This document shows positions 35,844 through 44,826 of a DNA stretch of 64,000 nt, one piece after another. Origin of the DNA: Rhizobium sp. NXC14 (lineage in GTDB: Bacteria > Pseudomonadota > Alphaproteobacteria > Rhizobiales > Rhizobiaceae). The position numbers and the translations under genes are program-made. The notes below the pieces were generated by a model, which saw nothing but the letters and a program-made list of their open reading frames with translations, did not search any database and was not told the DNA's origin. Position 1 is the stretch's first letter. Every line of letters starts with the position of its first letter. The stretch lies in NCBI RefSeq assembly GCF_002117485.1, contig NZ_CP021030.1:2855001-2919000 (forward strand). Reading direction: 5' to 3'.

Positions 35844-36848
35844 ATGTCACAGAACAGAAGTGCTTCTTCCGCGCCCGTAGCGCTCTCGGACGAGCAGATG
35901 CAGGTGCGCGTGGTCTGGCTCTATTACATGGAGGGACGCACGCAGGGCGAAATCGCAGAAGCGCTTTCGACCAACAGGCTTCGCGTCAACAAGATCATCG
36001 CCGAGGCTCGCCGATCCGGCCTTGTGACGATTACCCTCAATTCCCGGCTGACCTCATGCGTCGCCCTGGAGCAGCAGCTGGCGGCGGAATTCTCTCTAAA
36101 TCGCGCGATCATCGTACCGACACCGGAGGACGAAGAGCTCATTCCCGTCCTGCTCGGCCAGGCGGCGGCCGATTATCTCGTCCAGTTGCTGAACGCCGGC
36201 AATATCCGCGGCGTTGGCGTCGGGTGGGGAGCGACCCTCCGCGAAATGGTGCGGCATATGCCTTCGCTCAGACGGCCTGATATCTGCGTCAATTCGGTCA
36301 TGGGCGGGCTGACGCACGGCATCGAAATCAATACCTTTGACATTGCAAGCGACCTTGCCCGCCAGCTCAATGCGGAATGCTCCTATCTTGCTGCACCGAT
36401 CTATGCCGGCAGCCCGGAATCGCGGACGGCAATCATCCGGCAGGATGTTTTTGAATCGGCCTTTCGACAGATCGAGACCAATGACGTCATCGTGCTCAGC
36501 ATCGGCGACATGACCGAGCGTTCGCTGCTGATGCGCTACGGCTTGCCACGCAACATCAACATCGAGGAATTGCTCGCAGCCGGTGCCTGTGGTGACGTGC
36601 TCGGCCAGTTCGTCGATAAGAAGGGGCAGCCGATCGACCATGCGATCAACAGATGCGCGATCGCGCCCGAGCTGGAAGCGCTGCGCGCCATTCCCAATGT
36701 CGTCTTCGCGTCAGGCGGCCTGAACAAGGCGCAGTCGATCGCCGCCGTGTTGCTGTCCGGCCTCGGCAACGTGCTGGTCTGCGACGAAGACACGGCCAGG
36801 CAAGCGCGAGAGCTTGCGCTCCATCTCAGGGCAGGCAGCGGGTCATAG
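35844..36848 (+). CDS. SorC/DeoR-type sugar-binding transcriptional regulator
   Basis: A 334-residue regulator. The N-terminal helix-turn-helix (EGRTQGEIAEALSTNRLRVNKIIAEARRSGLV, about residues 33-64) is followed by a sugar-phosphate-isomerase-like effector domain with GVGWGATLREMV, GLTHGIEINTFDIASDLA and VFASGGLNKAQSIAAVLLSG, the SorC/EryD pattern. Effectors in this family are phosphorylated sugars. Gene order and the paired TGTTACAAATGT repeats point to control of the adjacent importer and catabolic operon. Its end overlaps the convergent glycosyltransferase gene by 6 bases. Confidence 0.9.
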   Translation: MSQNRSASSAPVALSDEQMQVRVVWLYYMEGRTQGEIAEALSTNRLRVNKIIAEARRSGLVTITLNSRLTSCVALEQQLAAEFSLNRAIIVPTPEDEELIPVLLGQAAADYLVQLLNAGNIRGVGVGWGATLREMVRHMPSLRRPDICVNSVMGGLTHGIEINTFDIASDLARQLNAECSYLAAPIYAGSPESRTAIIRQDVFESAFRQIETNDVIVLSIGDMTERSLLMRYGLPRNINIEELLAAGACGDVLGQFVDKKGQPIDHAINRCAIAPELEALRAIPNVVFASGGLNKAQSIAAVLLSGLGNVLVCDEDTARQARELALHLRAGSGS

Positions 36849-38525
36849 AGCCGCCGCGCAGCCGGCGGGAATCGAAAGCGGTTTTGCCGGCGCCGCCTTG
36901 TCGATCGCGTAGAGCTTGGCGAAACCGGCATCCTCGATCAGCGTCAGACCAGCCGGCATCGCGGTGCCGACATAGCGGTCGGGAATATCGGCGTTCGCGA
37001 CGAGGATGAAATCGAAACGCCCGCGCCAGTCCGACAGATAGGGTGTGAAGTTTTCATAGACCTGCATCATCGCCGGGCACGAAAGCACGCCGATCGACAG
37101 CAGATTGCCTTCGGGGACCGCGATCTCAGACCATGGTGTCAGAACCGATAGCGGCTGCTTGCCGTTCGCGGTGAAGAGCGTCGGCACGAACGCATGCGCG
37201 AAAGGCGTGGCAAGCGTCGGCAGATGCCAGAAAGTCTCCTCTCTGAAGAAAAAATACCGGCTGGAGTGCGCAAGGCCACTCACCATCCTCGGGTCATGCC
37301 CGAGGGGCAGAACGGCCGCGCCAACCGGCACCTTTTTGAGTACGGTCTCTACGGCAGCGACGTCCTTTTGTGCAAGCCACCAGTTCCAACCGATCCAGCC
37401 CGTCCGGCCGAAAACCGCGAGATTGACGATAAGCGCCAGCAATAGCGCCTGGCGGCGCGCCAGACTGGCGAAAGGACACACCATCGCCATGGCGACGAGC
37501 GCCGTCATGATCGGAAAGCGCCAACTGATCCATCCGGTTCCGAGCATATGGCGAGGCGAAACACAAGAGAGCAGCAGCAGTCCGCTGGCGGCCACGGCAA
37601 GCCCCGCATGCACGCGGATATCGCCCGCGCGTGAAGCACGGGTGCAGATGAGGATCAATGGCAGAACCATCACCACGTCTACCACCGGAATGTATGTGGT
37701 GATCGCGGAGAGCACATTCATGACAATCAGGACGACGCTGTCATTCCAGGCAAGGGCAAGGCCGTTATCACCGGCGTTGGGCAAAGCTGGCGAACGGAGA
37801 TAGAGTGCGATCGGCGGCAAAACGCAGGCGCCCAGCGCCGGTGTTAACCGACTGGCGAGTCTCACCAGGCGGGACTTCGATCGCAAGATGTCGAAACGCC
37901 AGGAAAATTCGAGGCCGCAGATGATCGCCATATAGAAGCCGAGCGAGAAGATGTGCATCACCGTCAGCAGCAGCGCGGCGGCAAGCCGCCAGGCAAACAG
38001 CAGGGCGAAGTTGCGGCGCTGCAGCCGAAGATCGGCGCATGCGAAGAACAAGGCCATGCCGAGACCGATCTGGAAATTGATGAAGCCACCAATCACGGTG
38101 GCGCACCAACCAAGCGACAGCATGGCGATCTGCCAGTAGGACCGGCTGCCGAAAAGCGTCCGGTGCAGCGCGATCGCGCCAAGCGGCGGCAGCACGATCG
38201 CCAGGAAAAGCAAGGCGCGCGCCAGCCTGTCCGCGCCGACAAGGGGCCCTATCCTGATCGCCAGAAGATCGATGCCGACATTGGTGAAGGTGCGGTTCCA
38301 ATCGACCGCATAGATCTCGGGAAACGGCTGCTCGCCGATGCCTCCGGATAGAAGCCAGATACGGGCATAGTGATTGGCGTAATCAAGAACTGGCGGAAAG
38401 CGGAACAACACGACCAGGATGGCGACAGACGCTACGAAAACGGCGATCGCAATGGTGGAATCCTGCCGGGCTGCCAATTCATCAGAACCGGCTGCGGCTA
38501 CAGCAGGTGTGGAAATCTGGTCCAT
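36843..38525 (-). CDS. Polytopic membrane protein, probable lipid-linked glycosyltransferase
   Basis: A 560-residue integral membrane protein with about eleven hydrophobic segments and a short cytosolic N-terminus, and a soluble C-terminal part of about 120 residues ending PLSIPAGCAAAL. An early periplasmic loop has FPPVLDYANHYARIWLL and the topology is GT-C-like (ArnT/PMT or GtrII relatives), but no signature is decisive. Its ATG overlaps the stop of a GtrB-type glycosyltransferase gene (TAATG), and such pairs modify O-antigen or lipid A with a polyprenyl-phosphate sugar. The family call is moderate. Confidence 0.7.
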   Translation of the reverse strand: MDQISTPAVAAAGSDELAARQDSTIAIAVFVASVAILVVLFRFPPVLDYANHYARIWLLSGGIGEQPFPEIYAVDWNRTFTNVGIDLLAIRIGPLVGADRLARALLFLAIVLPPLGAIALHRTLFGSRSYWQIAMLSLGWCATVIGGFINFQIGLGMALFFACADLRLQRRNFALLFAWRLAAALLLTVMHIFSLGFYMAIICGLEFSWRFDILRSKSRLVRLASRLTPALGACVLPPIALYLRSPALPNAGDNGLALAWNDSVVLIVMNVLSAITTYIPVVDVVMVLPLILICTRASRAGDIRVHAGLAVAASGLLLLSCVSPRHMLGTGWISWRFPIMTALVAMAMVCPFASLARRQALLLALIVNLAVFGRTGWIGWNWWLAQKDVAAVETVLKKVPVGAAVLPLGHDPRMVSGLAHSSRYFFFREETFWHLPTLATPFAHAFVPTLFTANGKQPLSVLTPWSEIAVPEGNLLSIGVLSCPAMMQVYENFTPYLSDWRGRFDFILVANADIPDRYVGTAMPAGLTLIEDAGFAKLYAIDKAAPAKPLSIPAGCAAAL

Positions 38526-39583
38526 TATCCGATCCGATTACTCTTTTGCGACGATGCCAACTCTTCGAATCCGAAGGCCGCATCCAGCGCGGCGCGCTTG
38601 TCGCCGGCTCCCATCTCCGAAAAGACCGTCGGCAGCTCGGCGTGTTCGCTGCCCCGCAGGATCGTTTCGATCATGAACATCGGCCGCTTCTTGCTCTCCT
38701 GGACGAGACGGCCGAGATATTCGCCGATGATCCCGATGCAGATCAGCTGGATGGCGCTGAACGCGCTAACGGCGGCCATGATGGACGACCAGCCGGTGAC
38801 CGTCTCGCCCTGCAGCCAGCGAACGAAGGTATAGACGAGCAGCGCCATCGCGATGCCGGCGCTGATCATGCCGAGCCATGTGGCGATGCGTAGCGGCGTC
38901 GTCGAAAAGCTGGTGATCGCATCCAGCGCGAAATTGATCATCTTGCGCAGCGGATATTTCGTCGAGCCGGCAAGGCGCGCGTCCCGCTCATAAGGCAGAG
39001 CCACCTGCCGGCCGCCGATCCAGCTCACCATGCCGCGGATAAAGCGATCGCGCTCCGGCATCGCCAGCAGGATATCGACGACGCGCCGGCGCATCAGCCG
39101 GAAATCACCGGTGTCGCGCGGAATGGTCACGGAAGCGAGCCTGGAAAGCGCGCGATAGAACAGCGAAGCAGTCGCGAGCTTGAACCAGGTTTCGCCTTCG
39201 CGGCGCGTGCGCTGGCCGTAGACGACGTCGGCGCCGCGCTCCATGATCGGCATCATCATCAAAAGCAGCTCGGGCGGATCCTGAAGATCGGCGTCGATCA
39301 GGAGAACGCGCTCGCCCCGCGAAGCCGAAAGGCCGGCCGTCGACGCCAGCTGGTGGCCGTGGTTGCGCAGGAGGCGAACGCCGAGCACCTGCGGAACTTT
39401 TGCCGCCAGTTCCGAAATGATCTCCCAGGTGCCGTCGGACGAGCCGTCATCGACAAGGATAATCTCGAATGCATCGCCGGCGACGCTCCGAGCAGCAGCG
39501 GCCGCACGGCGGCAGAATTCACGCAGGCCCTCTTCCTCGTTGTGACAAGGCGCGACGATGGAAAGAAACGGTGCTTGCGTCAT
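38525..39583 (-). CDS. Glycosyltransferase family 2, GtrB/DPM1-like
   Basis: A 352-residue GT-A enzyme with two C-terminal membrane segments. LSIVAPCHNEEEGL at the N-terminus, IILVDDGSSDGTWE with the nucleotide-binding Asp, LLIDADLQDPPEL with the DxD motif and RRVVDILLAMPERDRFIRGMVSW match polyprenyl-phosphate glycosyltransferases (GtrB, ArnC, dolichyl-phosphate mannose synthase). It would load a sugar on undecaprenyl phosphate for the downstream membrane protein, with which it is coupled by a TAATG overlap. Confidence 0.9.
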   Translation of the reverse strand: MTQAPFLSIVAPCHNEEEGLREFCRRAAAAARSVAGDAFEIILVDDGSSDGTWEIISELAAKVPQVLGVRLLRNHGHQLASTAGLSASRGERVLLIDADLQDPPELLLMMMPIMERGADVVYGQRTRREGETWFKLATASLFYRALSRLASVTIPRDTGDFRLMRRRVVDILLAMPERDRFIRGMVSWIGGRQVALPYERDARLAGSTKYPLRKMINFALDAITSFSTTPLRIATWLGMISAGIAMALLVYTFVRWLQGETVTGWSSIMAAVSAFSAIQLICIGIIGEYLGRLVQESKKRPMFMIETILRGSEHAELPTVFSEMGAGDKRAALDAAFGFEELASSQKSNRIG

Positions 39584-39677
39584 GCGAACGGCGGTGCCTG
39601 CTTGATTGATGGCGCCAGCCTAGCCGGGAAACGTCAAGCATCCTTTAATACCGCGCTTTGGCCGGAGCCACCTGCGT

Positions 39678-40586
39678 CTATTCCGCTGCCACCATCTCGC
39701 GCACGCCGTCGATATCGCGGGCCGGCGAAGCGCCGTAGAGGCGGCTGTATTCGCGGCTGAATTGCGACGGGCTCTGATAGCCGACGCGGTGGCCGGCCGT
39801 GCCCGCATCGAGCCGCTCGACGAGCATCAGCCGTCGGGCCTCGTGCAGCCGCAGCTGCTTCTGATACTGCACCGGCGTCATCGCCGTCACCGACTTGAAG
39901 TGGTGATGGAAGGAAGAGACGCTCATATTGACGCGTTCGGCAAGGTTTTCGATGCGCAACGGCCGCGCGAAATTCTCCTTCAGCCATGCGACGGCGCGGG
40001 CAATCCTGTTGCTGTGACTGTCTGCCGTGGCGATGTTGATCAGCCGGGCGCCGTGCGGCCCGGTCAGCACCCTGTAGAGAATTTCCTGCTCGATCAGCGG
40101 CGCCATGGCTGGAATGTCGCCTGGACGATCGAGCAAACGCAGCAGGCGGACGGCGGCATCCATGAGTTCCGGCGGCGCGACGCTGACCACCATTCCGCGC
40201 TGCCCGTCGGTATGGGAGGCCGGGCGCGGAACATCGATGCGGCTGAGCAGCTCCAGCAGCTTTTCGGAATCAATCGCCATCCCGAGACAGAGATGCGGCA
40301 CCTCGGGACTTGCCTCCGTAACCCGCCAGGCGACCGGCAGATCGAGCGAGGTCAAGAGATAATCGCCGGTGCCGTAGCTGATCATTTCCGTGCCGAGCTG
40401 CAGGCTTTTGGCCCCCTGCAGCACGAAGGCGAAGCAGGGTCGGTAGCTGCTGTGCAAGGGATCGCTGGGCTTCGACCTGCGGCTGATATGAAGATTGCCG
40501 ACAGCGGTCGAGAACTCGCCGTCCCCGGGCGCGAAGCGCATGGCGAGGTCGACGATCTCCTGATAGGCGCTGAAAGGCAAGGTCAT
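39678..40586 (-). CDS. AraC family transcriptional regulator
   Basis: A 302-residue regulator with an AraC_N-type (cupin-like) N-terminal domain (residues about 25-180; FVLQGAKSLQLGTEMISYGTGDYLL) and a C-terminal double helix-turn-helix (about 200-297; LAERVNMSVSSFHHHFKSVTAMTPVQYQK and GYQSPSQFSREYSRLYG). It is divergent from a zinc-type alcohol dehydrogenase gene with about 206 bases between the starts, an arrangement usual for activation of that gene by this subfamily. Confidence 0.9.
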   Translation of the reverse strand: MTLPFSAYQEIVDLAMRFAPGDGEFSTAVGNLHISRRSKPSDPLHSSYRPCFAFVLQGAKSLQLGTEMISYGTGDYLLTSLDLPVAWRVTEASPEVPHLCLGMAIDSEKLLELLSRIDVPRPASHTDGQRGMVVSVAPPELMDAAVRLLRLLDRPGDIPAMAPLIEQEILYRVLTGPHGARLINIATADSHSNRIARAVAWLKENFARPLRIENLAERVNMSVSSFHHHFKSVTAMTPVQYQKQLRLHEARRLMLVERLDAGTAGHRVGYQSPSQFSREYSRLYGASPARDIDGVREMVAAE

Positions 40587-40792
40587 GCGGCAACTCTTTC
40601 TGTCAACTATTCGACGCCGTCGTTACTGCCGTCATTTAGAGTGTCTGGAACATTTCTCAAACAGGCAGGCACCCCACTTTTGCAGGATCGTGCAAAAAGC
40701 TGAGAGGATCACTCTAACGCCCTCGCCGCGTTCCGGGCAATAGTGCGCCATCCCGCTCAACCCCACCCCACAACCGAAAAAGGATGGTTCCC

Positions 40793-41839
40793 ATGCCTAT
40801 CGCAAGAGGCTATGCCGCGACCGATGCTTCCAAACCGCTGACCCCTTTTACCTTCGAGCGCCGCGACCCCAGACCCGACGACGTCGTCATCGACATCAAG
40901 TTCGCCGGCATCTGCCATTCTGATATTCACACCGTCCGCAACGAGTGGAAGAACGCCGTCTATCCGATCGTACCGGGCCATGAGATCGCCGGCATTGTCT
41001 CGGCCGTCGGCTCCGCCGTCACCAAGTTCAAGGTCGGCGACCGTGTCGGCGTCGGCTGCTTCGTCGATTCCTGCGTCGGCTGCGCCGAGCGCGATCTCGA
41101 CCGCGAACAGTATATGCCGGGCCTCTGCGGCACCTACAACGACTTCGAAGCCGACGGCAAGACGCGCACCCAGGGCGGCTATTCCGACTCGATCGTTGTC
41201 AAGGAAGGCTACGTCATGTCCATCCCGGACAACCTTCCGCTCGACGCCTCCGCACCGCTGCTCTGCGCCGGCATCACGCTTTATTCGCCGCTGCGCCACT
41301 GGAACGCCGGTCCCGGCAAGAAGGTCGCGATCGTCGGCATGGGCGGCCTCGGGCACATGGGCGTCAAGCTGGGTTCGGCGATGGGCGCCGACATCACCGT
41401 TCTCTCCCAGACCCTTTCCAAGAAGGAAGACGGTCTGAAGCTCGGCGCCAAGGAATATTACGCCACCAACGACCCGGAAACCTTCACCAAGCTCGCCGGT
41501 ACCTTCGACCTGATCATCTGCACTGTCAGCGCCGAGATCGACTGGAACGCCTATCTCGGCCTTCTCAAGGTGGACGGCTCCTTCGTGGTCGTCGGCGCGC
41601 CCGAAAACCCAATCCCGGTGCACGCCTTCTCGATCATTCCCGGCCGCAAGAGCATCTCCGGCTCGATGATCGGCTCGATCAAGGAAACCCAGGAAATGCT
41701 CGATTTCTGCGGCAAGCACAACATCGTCTCCGAAATCGAGAAGATCAACATCGACCAGGTCAACGAAGCCTATGAACGCGTCCTGAAGAGCGACGTCCGC
41801 TACCGCTTCGTCATCGACATCGCCTCGCTGGCGGCCTGA
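40793..41839 (+). CDS. NAD(P)-dependent alcohol dehydrogenase, YahK/CAD-like, altered zinc site
   Basis: A 348-residue medium-chain dehydrogenase close to YahK and cinnamyl alcohol dehydrogenases. The catalytic zinc ligands are present (Cys in GICHSDIH, His-Glu in PGHEIAG) and the cofactor loop is [12 protein letters not shown]. In the structural-zinc lobe the series reads [17 protein letters not shown]: the third and fourth usual cysteines are Arg and Met, so that site is probably lost or rearranged. The ATG at 40793 follows AAAGGA at proper spacing. Likely an aldehyde reductase controlled by the divergent AraC regulator. Confidence 0.92.
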   Translation: MPIARGYAATDASKPLTPFTFERRDPRPDDVVIDIKFAGICHSDIHTVRNEWKNAVYPIVPGHEIAGIVSAVGSAVTKFKVGDRVGVGCFVDSCVGCAERDLDREQYMPGLCGTYNDFEADGKTRTQGGYSDSIVVKEGYVMSIPDNLPLDASAPLLCAGITLYSPLRHWNAGPGKKVAIVGMGGLGHMGVKLGSAMGADITVLSQTLSKKEDGLKLGAKEYYATNDPETFTKLAGTFDLIICTVSAEIDWNAYLGLLKVDGSFVVVGAPENPIPVHAFSIIPGRKSISGSMIGSIKETQEMLDFCGKHNIVSEIEKINIDQVNEAYERVLKSDVRYRFVIDIASLAA

Positions 41840-41946
41840 GGATAATGGAAGGCGGCTGCTCAGGCAGCCGCCCTGATGCGAAATGCCGCAGCCGCCGAAG
41901 TCGTGGAAAGCTCGACTTCGACGGCTGTTTTTATGGAAGATGGCAG

Positions 41947-42600
41947 TTATCGGACGGGGCGGGCATCCCCTGAAAAGGCAAGGCGAAGACCGAGGAGGAT
42001 CATAACGATACCGGCGAACCGCTCCTGCCAAACGATCAGCATCGGCCGGCGCGAGAGCCAGCCGCCGAACGCGCCCGCGCCGAATGCGACGGCGCCGAGG
42101 ATGACGAAGTTCGAAAGCTTGGTCACCGCCCCGAGAACAAGAAGCTGCACCGCCACCGGCCAGGAACTCTCAGGGTTCACGAATTGCGGAAGGAAGGCGA
42201 AGAGAAAGACGAGCGCCTTCGGATTGGTCAGATTGTTGATCGTGCCCTCGCGAAGCGCCGCCGCGGTCGAGACGGACTGCGCCGCAGTCCGTGCGCCGTC
42301 GCCATGCCGCCCCGCTCCGCAAAGCAGCTTGACGCCCAGCCAGACCAGATAGACGGCTCCCGCCCAGCGCAGAATGTCGAAAGCAAGCGGCGAGGCTTGA
42401 AGCAGCGAGGCTACGCCCAGGATCAGCAACAAGATCTGGATCGCCCCGGCAAGGAGCGTGATGCCGACCGCGTTCAGAAGAGCGGTGCGCCGCCCCTGCC
42501 CGACACCTCGCCCGATGACAAGCATCATGTCCGGCCCCGGCGACAGCTGAATGGCCAGAACGGCAACATAAAAGGTGAGAAACGTATTGATATCGGGCAT
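41947..42600 (-). CDS. LysE family translocator
   Basis: A 217-residue inner-membrane exporter with six hydrophobic segments, as in LysE/RhtB proteins that export amino acids or their analogues. The signature GPDMMLVIGRGVGQGRRTALLNAVG near residue 22 (seen after LSPGPD) and NLTNPKALVFLFAFLPQFV are clear. The start at 42600 follows GGAGGC; a longer start at 42654 is rejected. It lies 65 bases downstream of the TetM-like gene on the same strand. Confidence 0.9.
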   Translation of the reverse strand: MPDINTFLTFYVAVLAIQLSPGPDMMLVIGRGVGQGRRTALLNAVGITLLAGAIQILLLILGVASLLQASPLAFDILRWAGAVYLVWLGVKLLCGAGRHGDGARTAAQSVSTAAALREGTINNLTNPKALVFLFAFLPQFVNPESSWPVAVQLLVLGAVTKLSNFVILGAVAFGAGAFGGWLSRRPMLIVWQERFAGIVMILLGLRLAFSGDARPVR

Positions 42601-42665
42601 GGAAGCCTCCGGACTCTGAGATAATAATAGGCGGGGAAGGGCCATGTTCCCCAATCGAGCGCGAC

Positions 42666-44612
42666 CTAGACATTCCCGCGCAGGCGCAACAGATATTCGA
42701 CAGGGTTGAATGGATCGGGCCCCGAGCGCCGGCGCAAGCGCGGCGGGCCAGCGGTCGGCGCATAGTCATCGAAAGCGGTTTCCATCACCCCCGTCCCGCC
42801 CGTCAACCCCGGCAACTGCTGCCGGACGCTCCGCACCATCTGAGATGCGATAGTGCCTTCCAGCCGAGCGACGCCATCGGCGATCACCGAATCCGTCGCC
42901 ATGGCAGCAGATTTCGCAAGCAAGGTGAGCACACCGCTCAAGCTCTCCGCCGGCGTTTCGAGATGAAAGCGGTCGACCGGTTCGCAAAGCACCGTCTGCG
43001 CGTTCGAAAGCGCCGTTGCCAGCACCCAGGGCGTCAGCTGCCGGAAATCTGCGGCAGTGCTTGCCGGCGAGCTGTGCCGGGCCGCCGTCATCGCCACGTG
43101 GCAATCGACGACCTGCCAGCCTGACATACCCTGCTTCAGCGTTTCGAACACGGTTTCCTCGACCGCCCGGTAAAAGGCGGCGGGCATCTGGCCGACATCC
43201 ACTTCGAGCGCAAAGCTGTTGCCCGCCCCCGGAGGACGCGGCTCGACCCGCAGGCCAACGGTGGCGAGAAACGGATTGGGCTCCTTGAAAAGAACCTGCA
43301 GACCGGTCCCAATTCCCACAGGCCTCTCGACCAGAATGACTGTGCTTTCCTCGAAGCTGGCCTCGATGCCGTAATCCGCCAGCAGGGTCGACTGGACAAC
43401 CTCTTTCTGTACCTCACCATAGAGCGATACGAAGACCTCGTCGGTGTCTTCGTTCCGGCGCAGATTGATCAACGGGTCCTGTTCGGCCATCTGGTTCAGC
43501 GCCAGCCAGAGCGCCGCCTTGTCGGACGGGCGGCGGGCAAGCACGCGGGTTTCGAGTGTCGGCGGCGCAAAGTGAGCCTGCCCGCCGGAAAACCGATCGC
43601 CGCCCACTGCGTCGCCGATCCGCGCTCCCGCCAGGCCGCTGACTCGTGCTATCTGCCCGGCGCGGAGGCTCTCGGCGCCATGGATCCGGCCATCCTCGAA
43701 CAGCTGGATCGCCGTCACCCGCCCCGGGCCTTTCGGCAGATCCAGATATTGCCGCAGCCATATCGTGCCCGAAGTCAGGGAGAGATAGCACAGCTTTTCC
43801 CCGCCCCAGCCGCGCTCGATCTTGAAAATCTTGCCGGCAACCGGACCATCCGGATCGGGGCGCCGCTCGGGCAGGATCGTCCCAATGGCCGATGCCAGGG
43901 CTGAGATGCCGGCGCCGGTCATCGCAGCGCCTGCGAAGACGGGATGTATCAGGCCCCGCGCCACCTGATCTGCCAGGGACGTCCCGAGCCTTTCCTCCGT
44001 CAGCCGATCGGGAGCGAGCACATAGTCATCGAGCAATGCCTCGTCGTTTTCCCCGAGCGCCTCGCAAAGCGCGGAAAAAAGCGGCTCACGACCTATTGCC
44101 AACGCCTCGACCCAGGCGAGCTTGGTGCCGGCATTAACGGCCGAAGACATGGCGACCGGCCGGACCGAGAGCTGCGCGGCAAGCGCCTCCAGCACCTCTT
44201 GATGGCGGGCGCCAAGGCGATCTACCTTGTTGACGAAGAAGATGAAGGGAACGCCGAGCCGCCGCAGCGCCCGCACGAGCACGCGCGTCTGCGCCTGCAC
44301 GCCTTCGACCGCCGAGACGACGACGACCGCGGCATCCAGCAATCCCAGCACGCGCTCGACTTCGGCGATGAAATCGGGATGGCCTGGCGTATCGATCAGA
44401 TTGACGGTCCTGTCGCCGATCTTAAACGACACCACCGCGGCCCTGATCGTGATGCCGCGTTGCCGCTCGAGTTCGAGATTGTCCGTCTGCGTATCGCCGC
44501 TATCGACGCTACCGAGCTTGTCGATGACGCCGGCGTGGAAAAGCAGTCTTTCGGTAAGGCTAGTCTTGCCTGCATCCACATGGGCGAGGATGCCCAGATT
44601 CAAAGTGCGCAT
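42666..44612 (-). CDS. TetM/TetO-like ribosomal protection GTPase
   Basis: A 648-residue translational GTPase related to EF-G and the tetracycline ribosomal protection proteins. G1 is AHVDAGKTSLTE, the switch I region has RGITIRAA, G3 is DTPGHPDF, G4 NKVDR. Domains II-V follow, ending with a basic tail (PRLRRRSGPDPFNP). The length is typical of TetM, OtrA and their chromosomal homologues. In non-tetracycline bacteria such proteins may protect ribosomes from other ligands, so resistance should not be assumed. It may be co-transcribed with the LysE-type exporter. Confidence 0.88.
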   Translation of the reverse strand: MRTLNLGILAHVDAGKTSLTERLLFHAGVIDKLGSVDSGDTQTDNLELERQRGITIRAAVVSFKIGDRTVNLIDTPGHPDFIAEVERVLGLLDAAVVVVSAVEGVQAQTRVLVRALRRLGVPFIFFVNKVDRLGARHQEVLEALAAQLSVRPVAMSSAVNAGTKLAWVEALAIGREPLFSALCEALGENDEALLDDYVLAPDRLTEERLGTSLADQVARGLIHPVFAGAAMTGAGISALASAIGTILPERRPDPDGPVAGKIFKIERGWGGEKLCYLSLTSGTIWLRQYLDLPKGPGRVTAIQLFEDGRIHGAESLRAGQIARVSGLAGARIGDAVGGDRFSGGQAHFAPPTLETRVLARRPSDKAALWLALNQMAEQDPLINLRRNEDTDEVFVSLYGEVQKEVVQSTLLADYGIEASFEESTVILVERPVGIGTGLQVLFKEPNPFLATVGLRVEPRPPGAGNSFALEVDVGQMPAAFYRAVEETVFETLKQGMSGWQVVDCHVAMTAARHSSPASTAADFRQLTPWVLATALSNAQTVLCEPVDRFHLETPAESLSGVLTLLAKSAAMATDSVIADGVARLEGTIASQMVRSVRQQLPGLTGGTGVMETAFDDYAPTAGPPRLRRRSGPDPFNPVEYLLRLRGNV

Positions 44613-44826
44613 GAACCACCAATTTCTCAGAAATCCGAATGTGATTTTCGTGAGAAGTGGCTTGGCGCATTGGAACCTCTGTCCGTTGTTACGGCTGGAT
44701 GCGACACCCAGGTGGTGGAAAGACGCGGGCGGGATGCTAAGGCTGGGTGCAGAGATATGTCAAGCTTGGGTGTATTGCATTTACGCTGCGGGCGCGCCGT
44801 CCTTCAGCTGACGAAAAGAAGAAAAC

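Noticed and set aside
40757..42031. 424-codon reverse frame opposite the alcohol dehydrogenase
   Set aside because: Antisense shadow of a strongly conserved gene; no ribosome site and low-complexity Asp/Gly/Val content.
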